Positions 36,938 to 45,668 of a stretch of 64,000 bases of DNA are shown in pieces (the stretch's first letter is position 1; the number at the start of each line of letters is the position of its first letter). This DNA is from Pseudomonadota bacterium (lineage in GTDB: Bacteria > Desulfobacterota > Desulfobulbia > Desulfobulbales > Desulfurivibrionaceae), in contig JAHJRQ010000015.1 of NCBI GenBank assembly GCA_018830485.1, forward strand, positions 434,001-498,000, written 5' to 3'. The notes below the pieces were generated by a model. The model searched no databases. It was given only the letters and a program-made list of their open reading frames with translations, and was not told where the DNA came from. Both the position numbers and the translations under genes were made by a program.

Positions 36938-39275
36938 CCGCCTCCCGATCAGAAAAAAACTTCTGCTCATCATCATGCTCGTCACCGGGGGAGTGCTGCT
37001 TTTTGTCAATATCGCCATGTTTTCCTACGAGTTTTTCACTTTTCGGCATGTCCTGGCCAATAATCTGGCCGTATTAACAAAAGCAACCGCGGAAAACGCA
37101 AAATCCACCGTGGTTTTTTCCGATCAGGATGCCGCCACGGAAACCCTGCTGGCGCTGCGCGCCGAACCCAGCATCCGGTATGCCGCCATCCTCACTCCGG
37201 ACCAGCGGATCTTTTCCATCTACGGCAAGGATGCGGCCGGTTTTCAGCCGCCGGCAATCCCCGTCAATACCCCGGTCTTTGGCGAAAACTCCCTCGATTT
37301 CCTAACGGAAATAGAGCTTGGGGGCAAAACCGTCGGCCTGATCTTTGTCCGCTCCGATCTCCACCATGAACAGATCCTGCTCAAGCGGTATTTTCTGGTC
37401 GCCCTCCTGGTCATGGGAACAACTTTTTTCCTGGTCTGGGTCATCACGGGAAAACTCCAGCGGATTTTCACCAAACCCATAGAGCAGCTTGCCGCAACGA
37501 TTCGCGGGGTTACTCGGGATCGGGACTATTCCCTGCGGGCTCCGGTGGAAAGCAAGGACGAGATCGGCGCCCTGACCATGGGTTTTAATGAAATGCTCAA
37601 TGAAATTGAAATCCGGGATCAGGCGCTCACCCTGGCACACAGCGATCTTGAACTGAAGGTGGAGGAGCGGACCCGCGATCTTGTCCTGGCCAAGGAGGCG
37701 GCAGAGGCGGCAAGCCAGGCAAAGTCGGAATTTCTCGCCAACATGAGCCATGAAATCCGCACCCCCATGAACGGCGTCATCGGCATGACCCAACTGACCC
37801 TGCAAACCCAACTGACCGATGAACAAAGGGATTATCTGGAAACCATCGACCTTTCGGCCAGCCGTCTCATCCAGGTGATCAACGATATTCTCGATTTCTC
37901 CAAGATCGAGGCGCACAAGCTGGACATCACCACGGGCGACTTCAATCTTCGGGAAACCGTCGAGGATACCACGCAGGAACTGGCGGTCCGGGCGCACGAG
38001 AAAAAACTGGAACTGGTCTGCCACATCGAGGAGGATGTTCCTGAATTCCTCATTGGCGATGCCTTCCGCCTCCAGCAGGTGTTAACCAACCTCCTGGGCA
38101 ACAGCATCAAATTCACCGAATCCGGCCAAATCCTCTTGGATGTGCAGCTTAAAGGCGAGTACGACGGCGCCGTTGAATTGCTGTTTTCCGTTTCCGACAA
38201 AGGGATCGGCATCCCCGAAGACAAGCAGCAAAAGATTTTCGAAGCCTTCAGCCAGGTGGACAGCACCATGGCCAGAAAATTCGGCGGCACCGGCCTGGGG
38301 CTCTCCATCTCCTCCCGCCTGGTCCAGCTCATGGGGGGCCGCATCTGGCTGGAAAGCACCCCCAATGCCGGCTCCACCTTTTTCTTCACCATCCTCTGCC
38401 AAAAGCAGTCCGGGGAAAAAAGCATTCCGCAGGCATCTCCCGCCTTTCTGGAGGGAAAATCCATTTTGGTCGTGGACGACAACCCCATCAACCAGAAGAT
38501 TCTGCTGCAAAAACTAACGCATCTTGCCATGCGGGCGCGGGCTGTTTCCGGCGGCGCGGAGGCGTTGCAGGTTTTACAGGAACACCTGGACGCAGGAACG
38601 CCCTTCGCCCTGGCCATCATCGACATCCAGATGCCGGACATGGACGGCTTCACCCTGATTGAAAAAATCCGGCAGCACCCTCGGCTGACCCAACTGCCGG
38701 TGATCATTCTCACCTCCGTGGGGTTGCCGGAGGACAAGGAGCGAAGCCGCCGCCTCGGTGTGCACGCCTATCTGCTCAAGCCGTGCCGGCACAAGGATCT
38801 GCTCAAGAGCATCTCCACCGTTTTTGTCCGGGCGGAACGCCTTGAGCCTGCCGTCGAAACGCCGCAAGGGGAGGAGATACCGAAAACGCTCCATATCCTG
38901 CTGGCCGAGGACAATCTGGTGAATCAAAAAGTGGCGCAAGGGTTGCTCAAAAAAGAAGGGCATTCCGTGGTCGTCGCCAACAATGGCCTGGAAGCCCTCG
39001 AAAAATACAGGGCGGAACACTTCGATGTGATCCTGATGGATGTGCAGATGCCGGAGATGGACGGCTTTGAGGCAACCGCGAAAATTCGTTCCCTGGAGCA
39101 GGGAACAGAGAGGCATATCCCCATTGTTGCCCTGACCGCTCATGCCATGAAGGGGTACAGCGAAAAATGCGTGGCCGCCGGCATGGACGCCTATATCTCC
39201 AAGCCGATCATCATCGGCGAGTTCAGGAAAATCCTTGAAGAGATCCCGTCCGCCCGGACCGGCCAGAGTTCCTGA
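36924..39275 (+). CDS. hybrid histidine kinase with CHASE8-like sensor and two receiver domains
   Basis: A 783-residue kinase: TM1 (about 13-33), a short periplasmic CHASE8-like domain ([31 protein letters not shown]), TM2 (about 153-173), HAMP, HisKA with the phospho-His in NMSHEIRTP (about 276), HATPase (GTGLGLSIS), then two receivers beginning [11 protein letters not shown] (about 513) and [12 protein letters not shown] (about 653). There is no HPt or output domain, so phosphate must pass to another protein. Pairing with YfiR and a TonB receptor suggests outer-membrane-to-cytoplasm signalling. Confidence 0.9.
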   Translation: MEYFNRLPIRKKLLLIIMLVTGGVLLFVNIAMFSYEFFTFRHVLANNLAVLTKATAENAKSTVVFSDQDAATETLLALRAEPSIRYAAILTPDQRIFSIYGKDAAGFQPPAIPVNTPVFGENSLDFLTEIELGGKTVGLIFVRSDLHHEQILLKRYFLVALLVMGTTFFLVWVITGKLQRIFTKPIEQLAATIRGVTRDRDYSLRAPVESKDEIGALTMGFNEMLNEIEIRDQALTLAHSDLELKVEERTRDLVLAKEAAEAASQAKSEFLANMSHEIRTPMNGVIGMTQLTLQTQLTDEQRDYLETIDLSASRLIQVINDILDFSKIEAHKLDITTGDFNLRETVEDTTQELAVRAHEKKLELVCHIEEDVPEFLIGDAFRLQQVLTNLLGNSIKFTESGQILLDVQLKGEYDGAVELLFSVSDKGIGIPEDKQQKIFEAFSQVDSTMARKFGGTGLGLSISSRLVQLMGGRIWLESTPNAGSTFFFTILCQKQSGEKSIPQASPAFLEGKSILVVDDNPINQKILLQKLTHLAMRARAVSGGAEALQVLQEHLDAGTPFALAIIDIQMPDMDGFTLIEKIRQHPRLTQLPVIILTSVGLPEDKERSRRLGVHAYLLKPCRHKDLLKSISTVFVRAERLEPAVETPQGEEIPKTLHILLAEDNLVNQKVAQGLLKKEGHSVVVANNGLEALEKYRAEHFDVILMDVQMPEMDGFEATAKIRSLEQGTERHIPIVALTAHAMKGYSEKCVAAGMDAYISKPIIIGEFRKILEEIPSARTGQSS

Positions 39276-39521
39276 AATACCGTCGCTCGCAGCGACGCCA
39301 ACGACCCGATCATGGCCACTTTCGGCGAATACGGCTTTTGCGCCGCGGCCGCAAAGCTCTGTGGCCTCCAGGATCTCTTCAGATTATTATTAATTATTTT
39401 AAACAGTTAGATCAATCCTTCAATTGCCCTCTCCCGCACCCTCGACAACCTCGCCAAACAACAAGGCGAAAAACTACGAAAAAACAATGAGTTAAAAAAA
39501 CAAACCCCCCTCTTTTTTTTC

Positions 39522-39550
39522 TTGACACTTTTCCGTGCAATAAGCATAAA
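39522..39550 (+). promoter_or_regulatory. sigma-70-type promoter upstream of kamA-like gene
   Basis: TTGACA (39522-39527), a 17-nt spacer and CATAAA (39545-39550). The spacing is ideal and the -35 element perfect. It precedes the KamA ATG by about 108 bp. The rest of the 382-bp gap (39276-39657) is AT-rich with no gene. Confidence 0.55.
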
Positions 39551-39552
39551 CT

Positions 39553-39575
39553 GGTTCAGTCAAATACGCTGAACC
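39553..39575. promoter_or_regulatory. inverted repeat at the expected transcription start of the KamA gene
   Basis: GGTTCAG-N9-CTGAACC, a perfect 7-bp inverted repeat, begins 3 bp after the -10 element. It could be an operator or a leader hairpin. Confidence 0.45.
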
Positions 39576-39657
39576 GCTTGCGGATATCGGCGGTATCGTT
39601 TTGAAATTATTTATTCTTTTTCCGAAATCCACCGAACATCCAGCAAGGAGAAAAACG

Positions 39658-40884
39658 ATGCAGCACAAGGTTGTAGATCTTGAAGAGCAAGAGGAACCTC
39701 CAGGGTGTCGCCCCAGCGCCTTTCCCTTTCCCTTTCCCTTTTCCAGCCAACCACCCTCCCGCACCTTCCGCCAACGCCATTTTTCCTTCGCCACGGACGA
39801 TGAATGGCACGACTGGCGCTGGCAGCTTCGCAATCGCATAACCAGCCTCAAAAAACTCGGCAAGCTCATAGACCTCTCGGACAGTGAACGGCAGGCCATG
39901 GCCTTCAATGGCGCCACCCTGCCCCTGGCCATTACCCCCTATTACGCGAGCCTCATCTCCCCTGACGATCCGAAGCAGCCCCTGAGGCGCACCATGGTGC
40001 CGACGGTCAGCGAGCTCCTGGTTTCCCAGGGCGAGGAACACGATCCCCTGGGCGAGGAGAATCACAGCCCCGTACCCGGCCTGGTGCACCGCTATCCCGA
40101 CCGGGTTCTCTTTCTGGTCACCGACTACTGTTCGAACTACTGCCGCTACTGCACCCGCTCCCGGATGGTCGGCCGCCGCAAGGGCTACAGCTCGGCCCGC
40201 TGGCTTAAAGCCATTGCCTACATCGCGGCCAATCCGAACATCCGCGACGTGCTCCTTTCCGGCGGCGATCCGCTGACCATGCCCGACGAACAGTTGGACT
40301 GGCTGCTGAGCCGGCTGCGGCAGATCCCGCACGTGGAGATGATCCGCATCGGCACGAAGGCACCCATGGTGCTGCCCCAGCGCATCACCTCCGAATTGGT
40401 GGGTACGCTGAAAAAACATCACCCGCTGTGGATGAGCATCCACTGCACCCATCCCGACGAACTGACCGAGGAAGCGACCAGGGCCTGCGCCATGCTCGCC
40501 GATGCGGGCATTCCCCTGGGCAGTCAGACCGTGCTCCTTTCCGGAATCAACGATTCCCTGGACACCATGCGGCAGCTCATGCACGGGCTGGTCAAGATCC
40601 GGGTCAAGCCCTATTACCTGTACCAGTGCGACCCGATTATCGGCTCGGCCCATTTCCGCACCCCGGTTTCCAAGGGACTGGAAATATACCAAGGGCTGCG
40701 CGGCCATACCTCTGGCTATGCCGTGCCAAATTATGTCATCGACGCGCCGGGAGGCGGGGGCAAGATTCCGCTCATCCCGGAAACCGTGGTCGGCCGCGAG
40801 GGCAACGACCTTTTGCTCCGCAACTACGAGGGCACGGTCCACCGCTATCCCGATCTGATCGGCGCGGCCAGCCGGGCAAGTTAA
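39658..40884 (+). CDS. KamA-family radical SAM aminomutase (probable lysine 2,3-aminomutase)
   Basis: A 408-residue radical-SAM, PLP-dependent enzyme. The cluster motif is Cys158-x3-Cys162-x2-Cys165 in CSNYCRYCTRSR. It also has LLSGGDPL and the PLP lysine segment GHTSGYAVPNYVIDAPGGGGK. Two aspartates that hold the lysine side chain in lysine 2,3-aminomutase appear kept, in LYQCDP and VIDAPGG. This favours L-lysine to beta-lysine over the glutamate enzyme. The C-terminal cysteine (zinc) tail of the clostridial enzyme is absent. ATG 39658 has AAGGAGA. The first 35 residues include an odd FPFPFPF run from a TTTCCC hexamer repeat. The genes that follow suggest the product is ligated and acetylated. 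Confidence 0.85.
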   Translation: MQHKVVDLEEQEEPPGCRPSAFPFPFPFSSQPPSRTFRQRHFSFATDDEWHDWRWQLRNRITSLKKLGKLIDLSDSERQAMAFNGATLPLAITPYYASLISPDDPKQPLRRTMVPTVSELLVSQGEEHDPLGEENHSPVPGLVHRYPDRVLFLVTDYCSNYCRYCTRSRMVGRRKGYSSARWLKAIAYIAANPNIRDVLLSGGDPLTMPDEQLDWLLSRLRQIPHVEMIRIGTKAPMVLPQRITSELVGTLKKHHPLWMSIHCTHPDELTEEATRACAMLADAGIPLGSQTVLLSGINDSLDTMRQLMHGLVKIRVKPYYLYQCDPIIGSAHFRTPVSKGLEIYQGLRGHTSGYAVPNYVIDAPGGGGKIPLIPETVVGREGNDLLLRNYEGTVHRYPDLIGAASRAS

Positions 40885-40929
40885 CAACAAAGAAACCATA
40901 ATTATTCACAAGGGGGTAACCCCGAAACA

Positions 40930-41060
40930 GTAATCGTTCAACAGTGCCGCAGATGCTAGAAAGAGGCCTGCGAAATGTGCTAGTGCACAAGAACCGGTCG
41001 ATGACAGCTAAGCGAGCACCGCGAGACTGCGACGCAGATGCGGTGCTGCCGGACGGTTAC
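40930..41060. repeat. 131-bp palindromic element, copy 1
   Basis: It starts GTAATCGTTCAACAGTGCCG and ends GCTGCCGGACGGTTAC; the ends are imperfect reverse complements over about 22 bp. It aligns without gaps with 50303-50433 (about 18 differences in 131 by eye). It ends 12 nt before the ATG of the ATP-grasp gene, so it lies in that gene's leader. A stem-loop forms around ATGTGC-TA-GTGCAC. It could be a miniature mobile element or a structured leader RNA. Confidence 0.8.
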
Positions 41061-41072
41061 AGGAACACACCC

Positions 41073-42056
41073 ATGCTGATTGGAATGACCTACGACCTGC
41101 GGAGCGACTATCTGGCCGCAGGCTACGGGGAAGAGGAAACCGCCGAGTTCGACCGGGAATCCACCATCGCGGCCATTGACGCCGCCCTGCGAAACATGGG
41201 CCACGAGACGGTACCCATCGGCAATTTCATGGGCCTCATGCCCCGGCTTTTGGCCGGTGAACGGTGGGACCTGGTCTTTAATATCTGCGAAGGGCTGTAC
41301 GGCTTTGGCCGGGAAGCCCTGGTGCCCGCCCTGCTGGAGGCGCACCGGATTCCCTACGTCTTTTCCGACCCCCTGGTCCTGGCCCTTACCCTGCACAAGG
41401 GAATGAGTAAACAGGTGGTCCGGGATCTCGGCATCCCCACCCCCGCCTTTGCGGTGGTGCAGTCCATGAAGGACCTGGCTGCGGTGGCTCTGCCCTATCC
41501 GGTCTTTGCCAAACCCGTGGCCGAGGGCACCGGCAAGGGCGTTACCCCGGCCTCCAAAATCAGCAATAGCGGGCAATTGCACGCGGTCTGCGCGGAGCTT
41601 TTAGAAACCTATCGTCAGCCCGTGCTGGTGGAGGCGTTCCTGCCGGGGAGGGAGTTCACCGTGGGCATCGTGGGCAACGGGCCGGCAGCCCGTTCCATCG
41701 GGGTCATGGAGGTAATCCTGCTGCCGCACTCCGAGCCGGAGGTCTATTCTTACCACAACAAGGAGTTCTGCGAAGAGCTGGTGGAATACCGCAAGGTGGA
41801 CGACCCGGAGGCCCGGCAGACGGAAGCAACCGCCCTGGCCGCCTGGCAGGGGCTGGCCTGCCGGGACGGCGGAAGGGTCGATCTGCGCTCCGACGCCAAC
41901 GGAATCCCGAATTTCATCGAAGTCAACCCCTTGGCCGGACTGCATCCCGAACATTCCGACCTTTGCATCATCGCCACCAAGTACGGGATCTCCTACCAGG
42001 AGCTGCTCAGCGAAATCGTGACCGCCGCCATTACCAGGCTCGGGCTTGAACCATGA
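41073..42056 (+). CDS. ATP-grasp ligase 1, D-Ala-D-Ala ligase-like
   Basis: A 327-residue ATP-grasp enzyme: MLIGMTYDLRSDYLAAG start, then FNICEGLYGFGREALVPALLEAHRIPYVFSD as in D-alanine-D-alanine ligases, the nucleotide lysine in PVFAKPVAEGTGKGV, and metal ligands in NFIEVNPLAGLHPEHSD. It should join a carboxylate to an amine through an acyl phosphate, with ATP. The frame is open further upstream to 40944 but that part is the 131-bp repeat, so ATG 41073 (AGGA site) is chosen. It overlaps ATP-grasp gene 2 by 4 bp. It probably does not make peptidoglycan dipeptide, since no mur gene is near and two dissimilar copies follow a KamA gene. Confidence 0.82.
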   Translation: MLIGMTYDLRSDYLAAGYGEEETAEFDRESTIAAIDAALRNMGHETVPIGNFMGLMPRLLAGERWDLVFNICEGLYGFGREALVPALLEAHRIPYVFSDPLVLALTLHKGMSKQVVRDLGIPTPAFAVVQSMKDLAAVALPYPVFAKPVAEGTGKGVTPASKISNSGQLHAVCAELLETYRQPVLVEAFLPGREFTVGIVGNGPAARSIGVMEVILLPHSEPEVYSYHNKEFCEELVEYRKVDDPEARQTEATALAAWQGLACRDGGRVDLRSDANGIPNFIEVNPLAGLHPEHSDLCIIATKYGISYQELLSEIVTAAITRLGLEP

Positions 42057-43054
42057 AGCACCTCACGGTCGGGATCATCCACAACGAGCCGATCCCACAA
42101 GGCGAGCCGAACTGGGAATCCTCCGCCGATATCCTGGCCCAGGTGGAAGCCGTCGAGGCTGCGCTCGTTGAGCTGGACCAGCCCCGGGTGCGCATCCCCT
42201 TTACCCGCGATCTGTCCCGCTTTGTCAGCCAGGTGCAGGCGGCACGGATCGACATCGCCTTCAACCTTTGCGAATCGGTGGACGAAGACCCGCTCCTCAT
42301 CGGCCATCCGGCCGCGGTCCTTGAGCTGCTGGGGATCCCCTTCACCGGCTCCTCGGCCATGGCGCTGCTGCTCTCCACGGACAAGCTCACGGTGAAACGG
42401 CTGCTCTCCGCCTCCGGCCTGCGCACTCCGCCCTTTTTCCTCTTCGAGGGTGCCGAGGTGCTGCGGCCCGCCGGGCTCAATTTCCCGGTGATCCTCAAGC
42501 CCCGCTTCCAGGATGCCTCCATCGGCATCGAGCAGGAATCAGTGGTGGAAAACAGCATTGACCTGCTGCCCCGGCTGGAAGAACTCCACGGCCGGTACGG
42601 CGCCATTCTGGTGGAGGAGTATGTCGCGGGAAGGGAGTTCAATGTCTCGCTCTTCGGCTATCCCCAGCCCCGGGTCATGCCCTTGGCGGAGATCGATTTT
42701 TCCGAATTTCCCGCCGACCTGCACCGGATCGTGAGCTACAAGGCCAAATGGGACGAGGAATCGTTTGAGTACCATCACACCCAGCGAATTTTTCCGGACA
42801 CCCTGCCCGAATCCTTGCAGCATACCATGCGCCATATGGCCCGGGAGTGCTATGGACTTTTCGGCCTGCGCGATTACGCCAGGGTGGACCTGCGCCTTGA
42901 TGCGCAGGGACGCCTCGCCATCCTGGAAATCAACGCCAATCCCTGCCTGAGCCCGGACGCCGGGTTTCCCGCCGCCGTGGCCCACAGCGGGATGGGCTAC
43001 ACGGAGATGATCGAAGATTTTCTCCGGCTGGTTTCCCTGCGACTCCCCCTATGA
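42053..43054 (+). CDS. ATP-grasp ligase 2, D-Ala-D-Ala ligase-like
   Basis: A 333-residue second ATP-grasp ligase: IAFNLCESVDEDPLLIGHPAAVLELLGIPFTGS, nucleotide lysine in FPVILKPRFQDASIGIEQES, then ARVDLRLDAQGRLAILEINANPCLSPD with the Mg-binding Glu and Asn. It differs clearly from ligase 1, so the two probably make successive bonds or form a complex. It begins in the stop of ligase 1 (ATGA) and ends in the start of the GNAT gene (ATGA), so all three are translationally coupled. The substrate is unknown; beta-lysine from the KamA enzyme is a candidate. Confidence 0.82.
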   Translation: MKHLTVGIIHNEPIPQGEPNWESSADILAQVEAVEAALVELDQPRVRIPFTRDLSRFVSQVQAARIDIAFNLCESVDEDPLLIGHPAAVLELLGIPFTGSSAMALLLSTDKLTVKRLLSASGLRTPPFFLFEGAEVLRPAGLNFPVILKPRFQDASIGIEQESVVENSIDLLPRLEELHGRYGAILVEEYVAGREFNVSLFGYPQPRVMPLAEIDFSEFPADLHRIVSYKAKWDEESFEYHHTQRIFPDTLPESLQHTMRHMARECYGLFGLRDYARVDLRLDAQGRLAILEINANPCLSPDAGFPAAVAHSGMGYTEMIEDFLRLVSLRLPL

Positions 43055-43524
43055 TCACCATCCGGCCCGTTGAACCCGAAGACCGCGCCCAACTCCTGAG
43101 CCTGGTGGAGCAGCAGGATAATTTCAACGCCCAGGAGGTCGAGGTGGCCATCGAGGTCATCGACGACACCCTGGACCCGGACAAAAACGATTATTCCATC
43201 CTGGTGGCAATACCCGAAGGGCAGGGGGTGGCGGGTTTTATCTGCTACGGCGAAATCCCCATGACCGACCGCCGCTTCGACCTGTACTGGGTGGCAGTGG
43301 CTCCGGCCTTGGCCAGGCAAGGGGTGGGTCGGCAACTGCTTGCCCGGATGGAGGGAGACCTGCGCGCACAGGGGCCGGCCAAGGTTTACGTGGACACCTC
43401 CTCCACGCCGGGCTATGATCGGGCGCGGAGCTTTTACGAAAAAAACGGCTACCAGGCGGCCTGCGTGCTCCAGGATTTTTACCGGGACGGCGACGACAAG
43501 GTGATCTACCTCAAGGAGATCTGA
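43051..43524 (+). CDS. GNAT-family N-acetyltransferase
   Basis: A 157-residue single GNAT domain. Its acetyl-CoA pyrophosphate-binding loop reads VAVAPALARQGVGRQLLARME and the C-terminal part RARSFYEKNGYQAACVLQDFY. It transfers an acetyl group to an amine. In the ablA/ablB osmolyte pathway an acetyltransferase acetylates beta-lysine, so a similar step is possible here, but the presence of two ligases suggests a larger product. Coupled to ligase 2 by an ATGA overlap. Confidence 0.85.
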   Translation: MITIRPVEPEDRAQLLSLVEQQDNFNAQEVEVAIEVIDDTLDPDKNDYSILVAIPEGQGVAGFICYGEIPMTDRRFDLYWVAVAPALARQGVGRQLLARMEGDLRAQGPAKVYVDTSSTPGYDRARSFYEKNGYQAACVLQDFYRDGDDKVIYLKEI

Positions 43525-43528
43525 ATGT

Positions 43529-43650
43529 CCTCGTAACAACAGCCCTTCGACAAGCTCAGGCCGAACGGATGTTGTCTTAACGATTGATATTCCGTTCGTG
43601 CTGAGCCTGTCGAAGCACCTGTTTAAAGCAAATTTCGATTTGTTACGAGG
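43529..43650. repeat. REP-like palindrome (copy 2) inside CCTCGTAACAA arms
   Basis: CCTTCGACAAGCTCAGGCCG...CGTGCTGAGCCTGTCGAAGC (43543-43620) is the same palindrome as at 11268-11342. It is enclosed by an outer inverted pair, CCTCGTAACAA (43529-43539) and TTGTTACGAGG (43640-43650). It lies between the GNAT gene and the GNAT-HDAC gene. Confidence 0.75.
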
Positions 43651-43738
43651 CCATCATGTTTGTTGAAATCGCTCAAACCGCGATTACAACAGTTACGCTT
43701 TCATACCTTTGAATATGTGTCGCGGACCTGTGACTTCT
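43646..43738. repeat. dispersed ~95-bp repeat, copy B
   Basis: Counterpart of 709-803. It is bracketed by an 18-bp direct repeat with one mismatch, TACGAGGC(C/A)ATCATGTTT, at about 43645-43661 and 43750-43766. The second copy holds the ribosome site and start codon of the GNAT-HDAC gene. This looks like an insertion that duplicated the gene's start region. Confidence 0.55.
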
Positions 43739-43761
43739 TTCCCTTTTTATACGAGGCAATC

Positions 43762-45510
43762 ATGTTTCGCATCCGCCGGATCTACGACGACACCCTGGCC
43801 ATCGATCGCGAGACCATCGATCAGGTGCAGCAAATCCTGCGCAGTCAATTTTCGGCAGTCTCGGAAAGCGAGATCAACAGCCTGGCTCAAAAGCTTTCCA
43901 ACCCCCTGAAATACCGCTTCCGCACCATCCTCTTCGTTGCCGACGACATGAAGCCGCGGGTCAAGGGGTTTGCCCTGCTCAACCATGCCCCGGACCTTTC
44001 CTTCTGCTTTCTCGACTTCATCTCGGTGGACCCGAAGGCCGCGGCCAGCGGCATCGGCGGCGCCCTGTACGCCCGGGTGCGGGAGGAGGCCCGCTCCCTT
44101 GCCACAGATGGAATCTTCATGGAGTGCCTGCCCGACGACCCGAAGATCTGCCGCGACCCGGCCACGGTGAAGCAGAGCCGGGCCCGGCTCCGATTCTACG
44201 AGCGCTACGGCGCCTTGCCCATCATCAATACAACCTACGAAACCCCGCTCAAGCCGGAGTACGATTGCCCGCCCTATCTGGTGTACGACGATCTCGGCTC
44301 CGGCAAGCCCCTTGCCAGGGAAAGGGCCCGCCAGGTGGTGCGCGCCATCCTCATCCGCAAGTACGGCAAGGATTGCCCCGCGGGCTATATCGACATGGTG
44401 GTGGATTCCTTCCGCGACGACCCGGTGGTGCGCCGCCCCCCCCGGTATATCAAGAAAGAGCCGATTCGGGTGTACCACACCAAGTCGCTGGAAAAATTGA
44501 TCGGTCTCATCGTCAACGAAAAGCACGATATCCACCATGTTCGCGAGCGGGGCTACGTGGAAGCGCCGGTGCGCATTGCCTCCATCCTCAAGGGGATAGA
44601 GCCCACCGGCCTGTTCGAGCGGCTGCCGGCGCGCCATTTTTCCGAGCGGCACATCAAAAAAGTCCATGACCCGAAATTCGTCGATTACCTCAATCAGGTC
44701 TGCACCGGTCTTGAGCCCGGGAAATCGGTGTACCCCTATGTCTTTCCCATCCGCAACGCGACCAAGCCGCCCAAGGATCTGCCGGTGCGGGCAGGCTACT
44801 ACTGCATCGACACCTTCACCCCCCTGAACCACAATGCCTACAGGGCGGCCAAGGGCGCGGTGGACTGCGCCCTGACCGCGGCCCAGCTTCTGGAAAAAGG
44901 CTACCGCCTTACCTACGCCCTGGTCAGGCCACCGGGGCACCATGCCGAAAGCCGGGTGTTCGGCGGCTTCTGCTACTTCAATTCGGCTGCCATCGCCGCG
45001 AACTATTTAAGCCGCGAGGGCAGGGTGGCGGTGCTTGACATCGATTATCACCACGGCAACGGCACCCAGGATATCTTTTATCACCGCAACGATGTGTTGA
45101 CCCTTTCCATCCACGGGCATCCCAGCTTTGCCTATCCCTATTTTTCCGGTTTTCGCGAAGAGGTGGGGGAGGGAGCGGGGAGGGGATTTAATCGCAACTA
45201 CCCTTTACCGGAAACGCTGGAGGGCTCGGGCTACCGGCCGGTGCTTGCCCGGGCGCTCAAACGGATCCGCGCCTTTAAGCCGCATTTTCTCGTGGTGGCG
45301 CTGGGGCTTGACCCGGCCGAAAAAGACCCCACCGGCACCTGGTCGCTCATGGCCGCTGATTTTGAAGAAAACGGCCGGATGCTCGGCAACCTGCGGTTGC
45401 CCACGCTGATCGTGCAGGAAGGCGGCTACCGGACCCGTTCGCTGGGCGCCAATGCCCGCCATTTTTTCCTGGGCCTCTGGACAGGGATGCACGGGAATAA
45501 TACCCCCTGA
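43762..45510 (+). CDS. GNAT-histone deacetylase-like (acetylpolyamine amidohydrolase type) fusion
   Basis: A 582-residue bifunctional protein. The N-terminal about 190 residues form a GNAT-like domain (SVDPKAAASGIGGALYARVREEA, then LRFYERYGALPI). The C-terminal part (about 235-575) is a class II HDAC-like zinc amidohydrolase with the His-His dyad (393-394 in RPPGHHAESRVFGGFCYFNS), zinc ligands Asp428 and His430 (DIDYHHGNGTQ) and Asp517 (LGLDPAEKDP), and catalytic-type Tyr556 (EGGYR). All key residues are present. One chain that can add and remove acetyl groups suggests reversible acetylation of a polyamine- or lysine-like compound. ATG 43762 has a GAGG site. It follows the GNAT gene by 237 bp of repeats. 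Confidence 0.87.
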   Translation: MFRIRRIYDDTLAIDRETIDQVQQILRSQFSAVSESEINSLAQKLSNPLKYRFRTILFVADDMKPRVKGFALLNHAPDLSFCFLDFISVDPKAAASGIGGALYARVREEARSLATDGIFMECLPDDPKICRDPATVKQSRARLRFYERYGALPIINTTYETPLKPEYDCPPYLVYDDLGSGKPLARERARQVVRAILIRKYGKDCPAGYIDMVVDSFRDDPVVRRPPRYIKKEPIRVYHTKSLEKLIGLIVNEKHDIHHVRERGYVEAPVRIASILKGIEPTGLFERLPARHFSERHIKKVHDPKFVDYLNQVCTGLEPGKSVYPYVFPIRNATKPPKDLPVRAGYYCIDTFTPLNHNAYRAAKGAVDCALTAAQLLEKGYRLTYALVRPPGHHAESRVFGGFCYFNSAAIAANYLSREGRVAVLDIDYHHGNGTQDIFYHRNDVLTLSIHGHPSFAYPYFSGFREEVGEGAGRGFNRNYPLPETLEGSGYRPVLARALKRIRAFKPHFLVVALGLDPAEKDPTGTWSLMAADFEENGRMLGNLRLPTLIVQEGGYRTRSLGANARHFFLGLWTGMHGNNTP

Positions 45511-45526
45511 AGTCAGCGAAAAAAGA

Positions 45527-45562
45527 AAGCCCCCTTTCCCAGGGAGGGGGGAAAGGGGGCTT
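45527..45562. terminator. strong hairpin after the GNAT-HDAC gene
   Basis: AAGCCCCCTTTCCC (45527-45540) pairs with the GGGAAAGGGGGCTT arm ending at 45562. It is 17 bp past the stop. More small hairpins follow to about 45661 (GCAATCGCG/CGCGATTGC), placing them between convergent genes. Confidence 0.65.
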
Positions 45563-45668
45563 CAAGGGGAGGAGAGGAAGAAAGCAACTCTCCTCCTGTG
45601 CTGGGAGTGCAGCGGAGGAGAGGATGTTCCGTGTTTGCGCAATCGCGCGACCCGCGATTGCGACGGGA

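Noticed and set aside
39721-39744. TTTCCC hexamer repeat in the KamA N-terminus as a phase-variation tract
   Set aside because: A hexamer change stays in frame (FP pairs), so it cannot switch the gene on and off; only a small length change would result.
40944-41072. Longer N-terminus for ATP-grasp ligase 1
   Set aside because: These codons are entirely the 131-bp repeat element and its edge; the ATP-grasp fold starts at the ATG at 41073.
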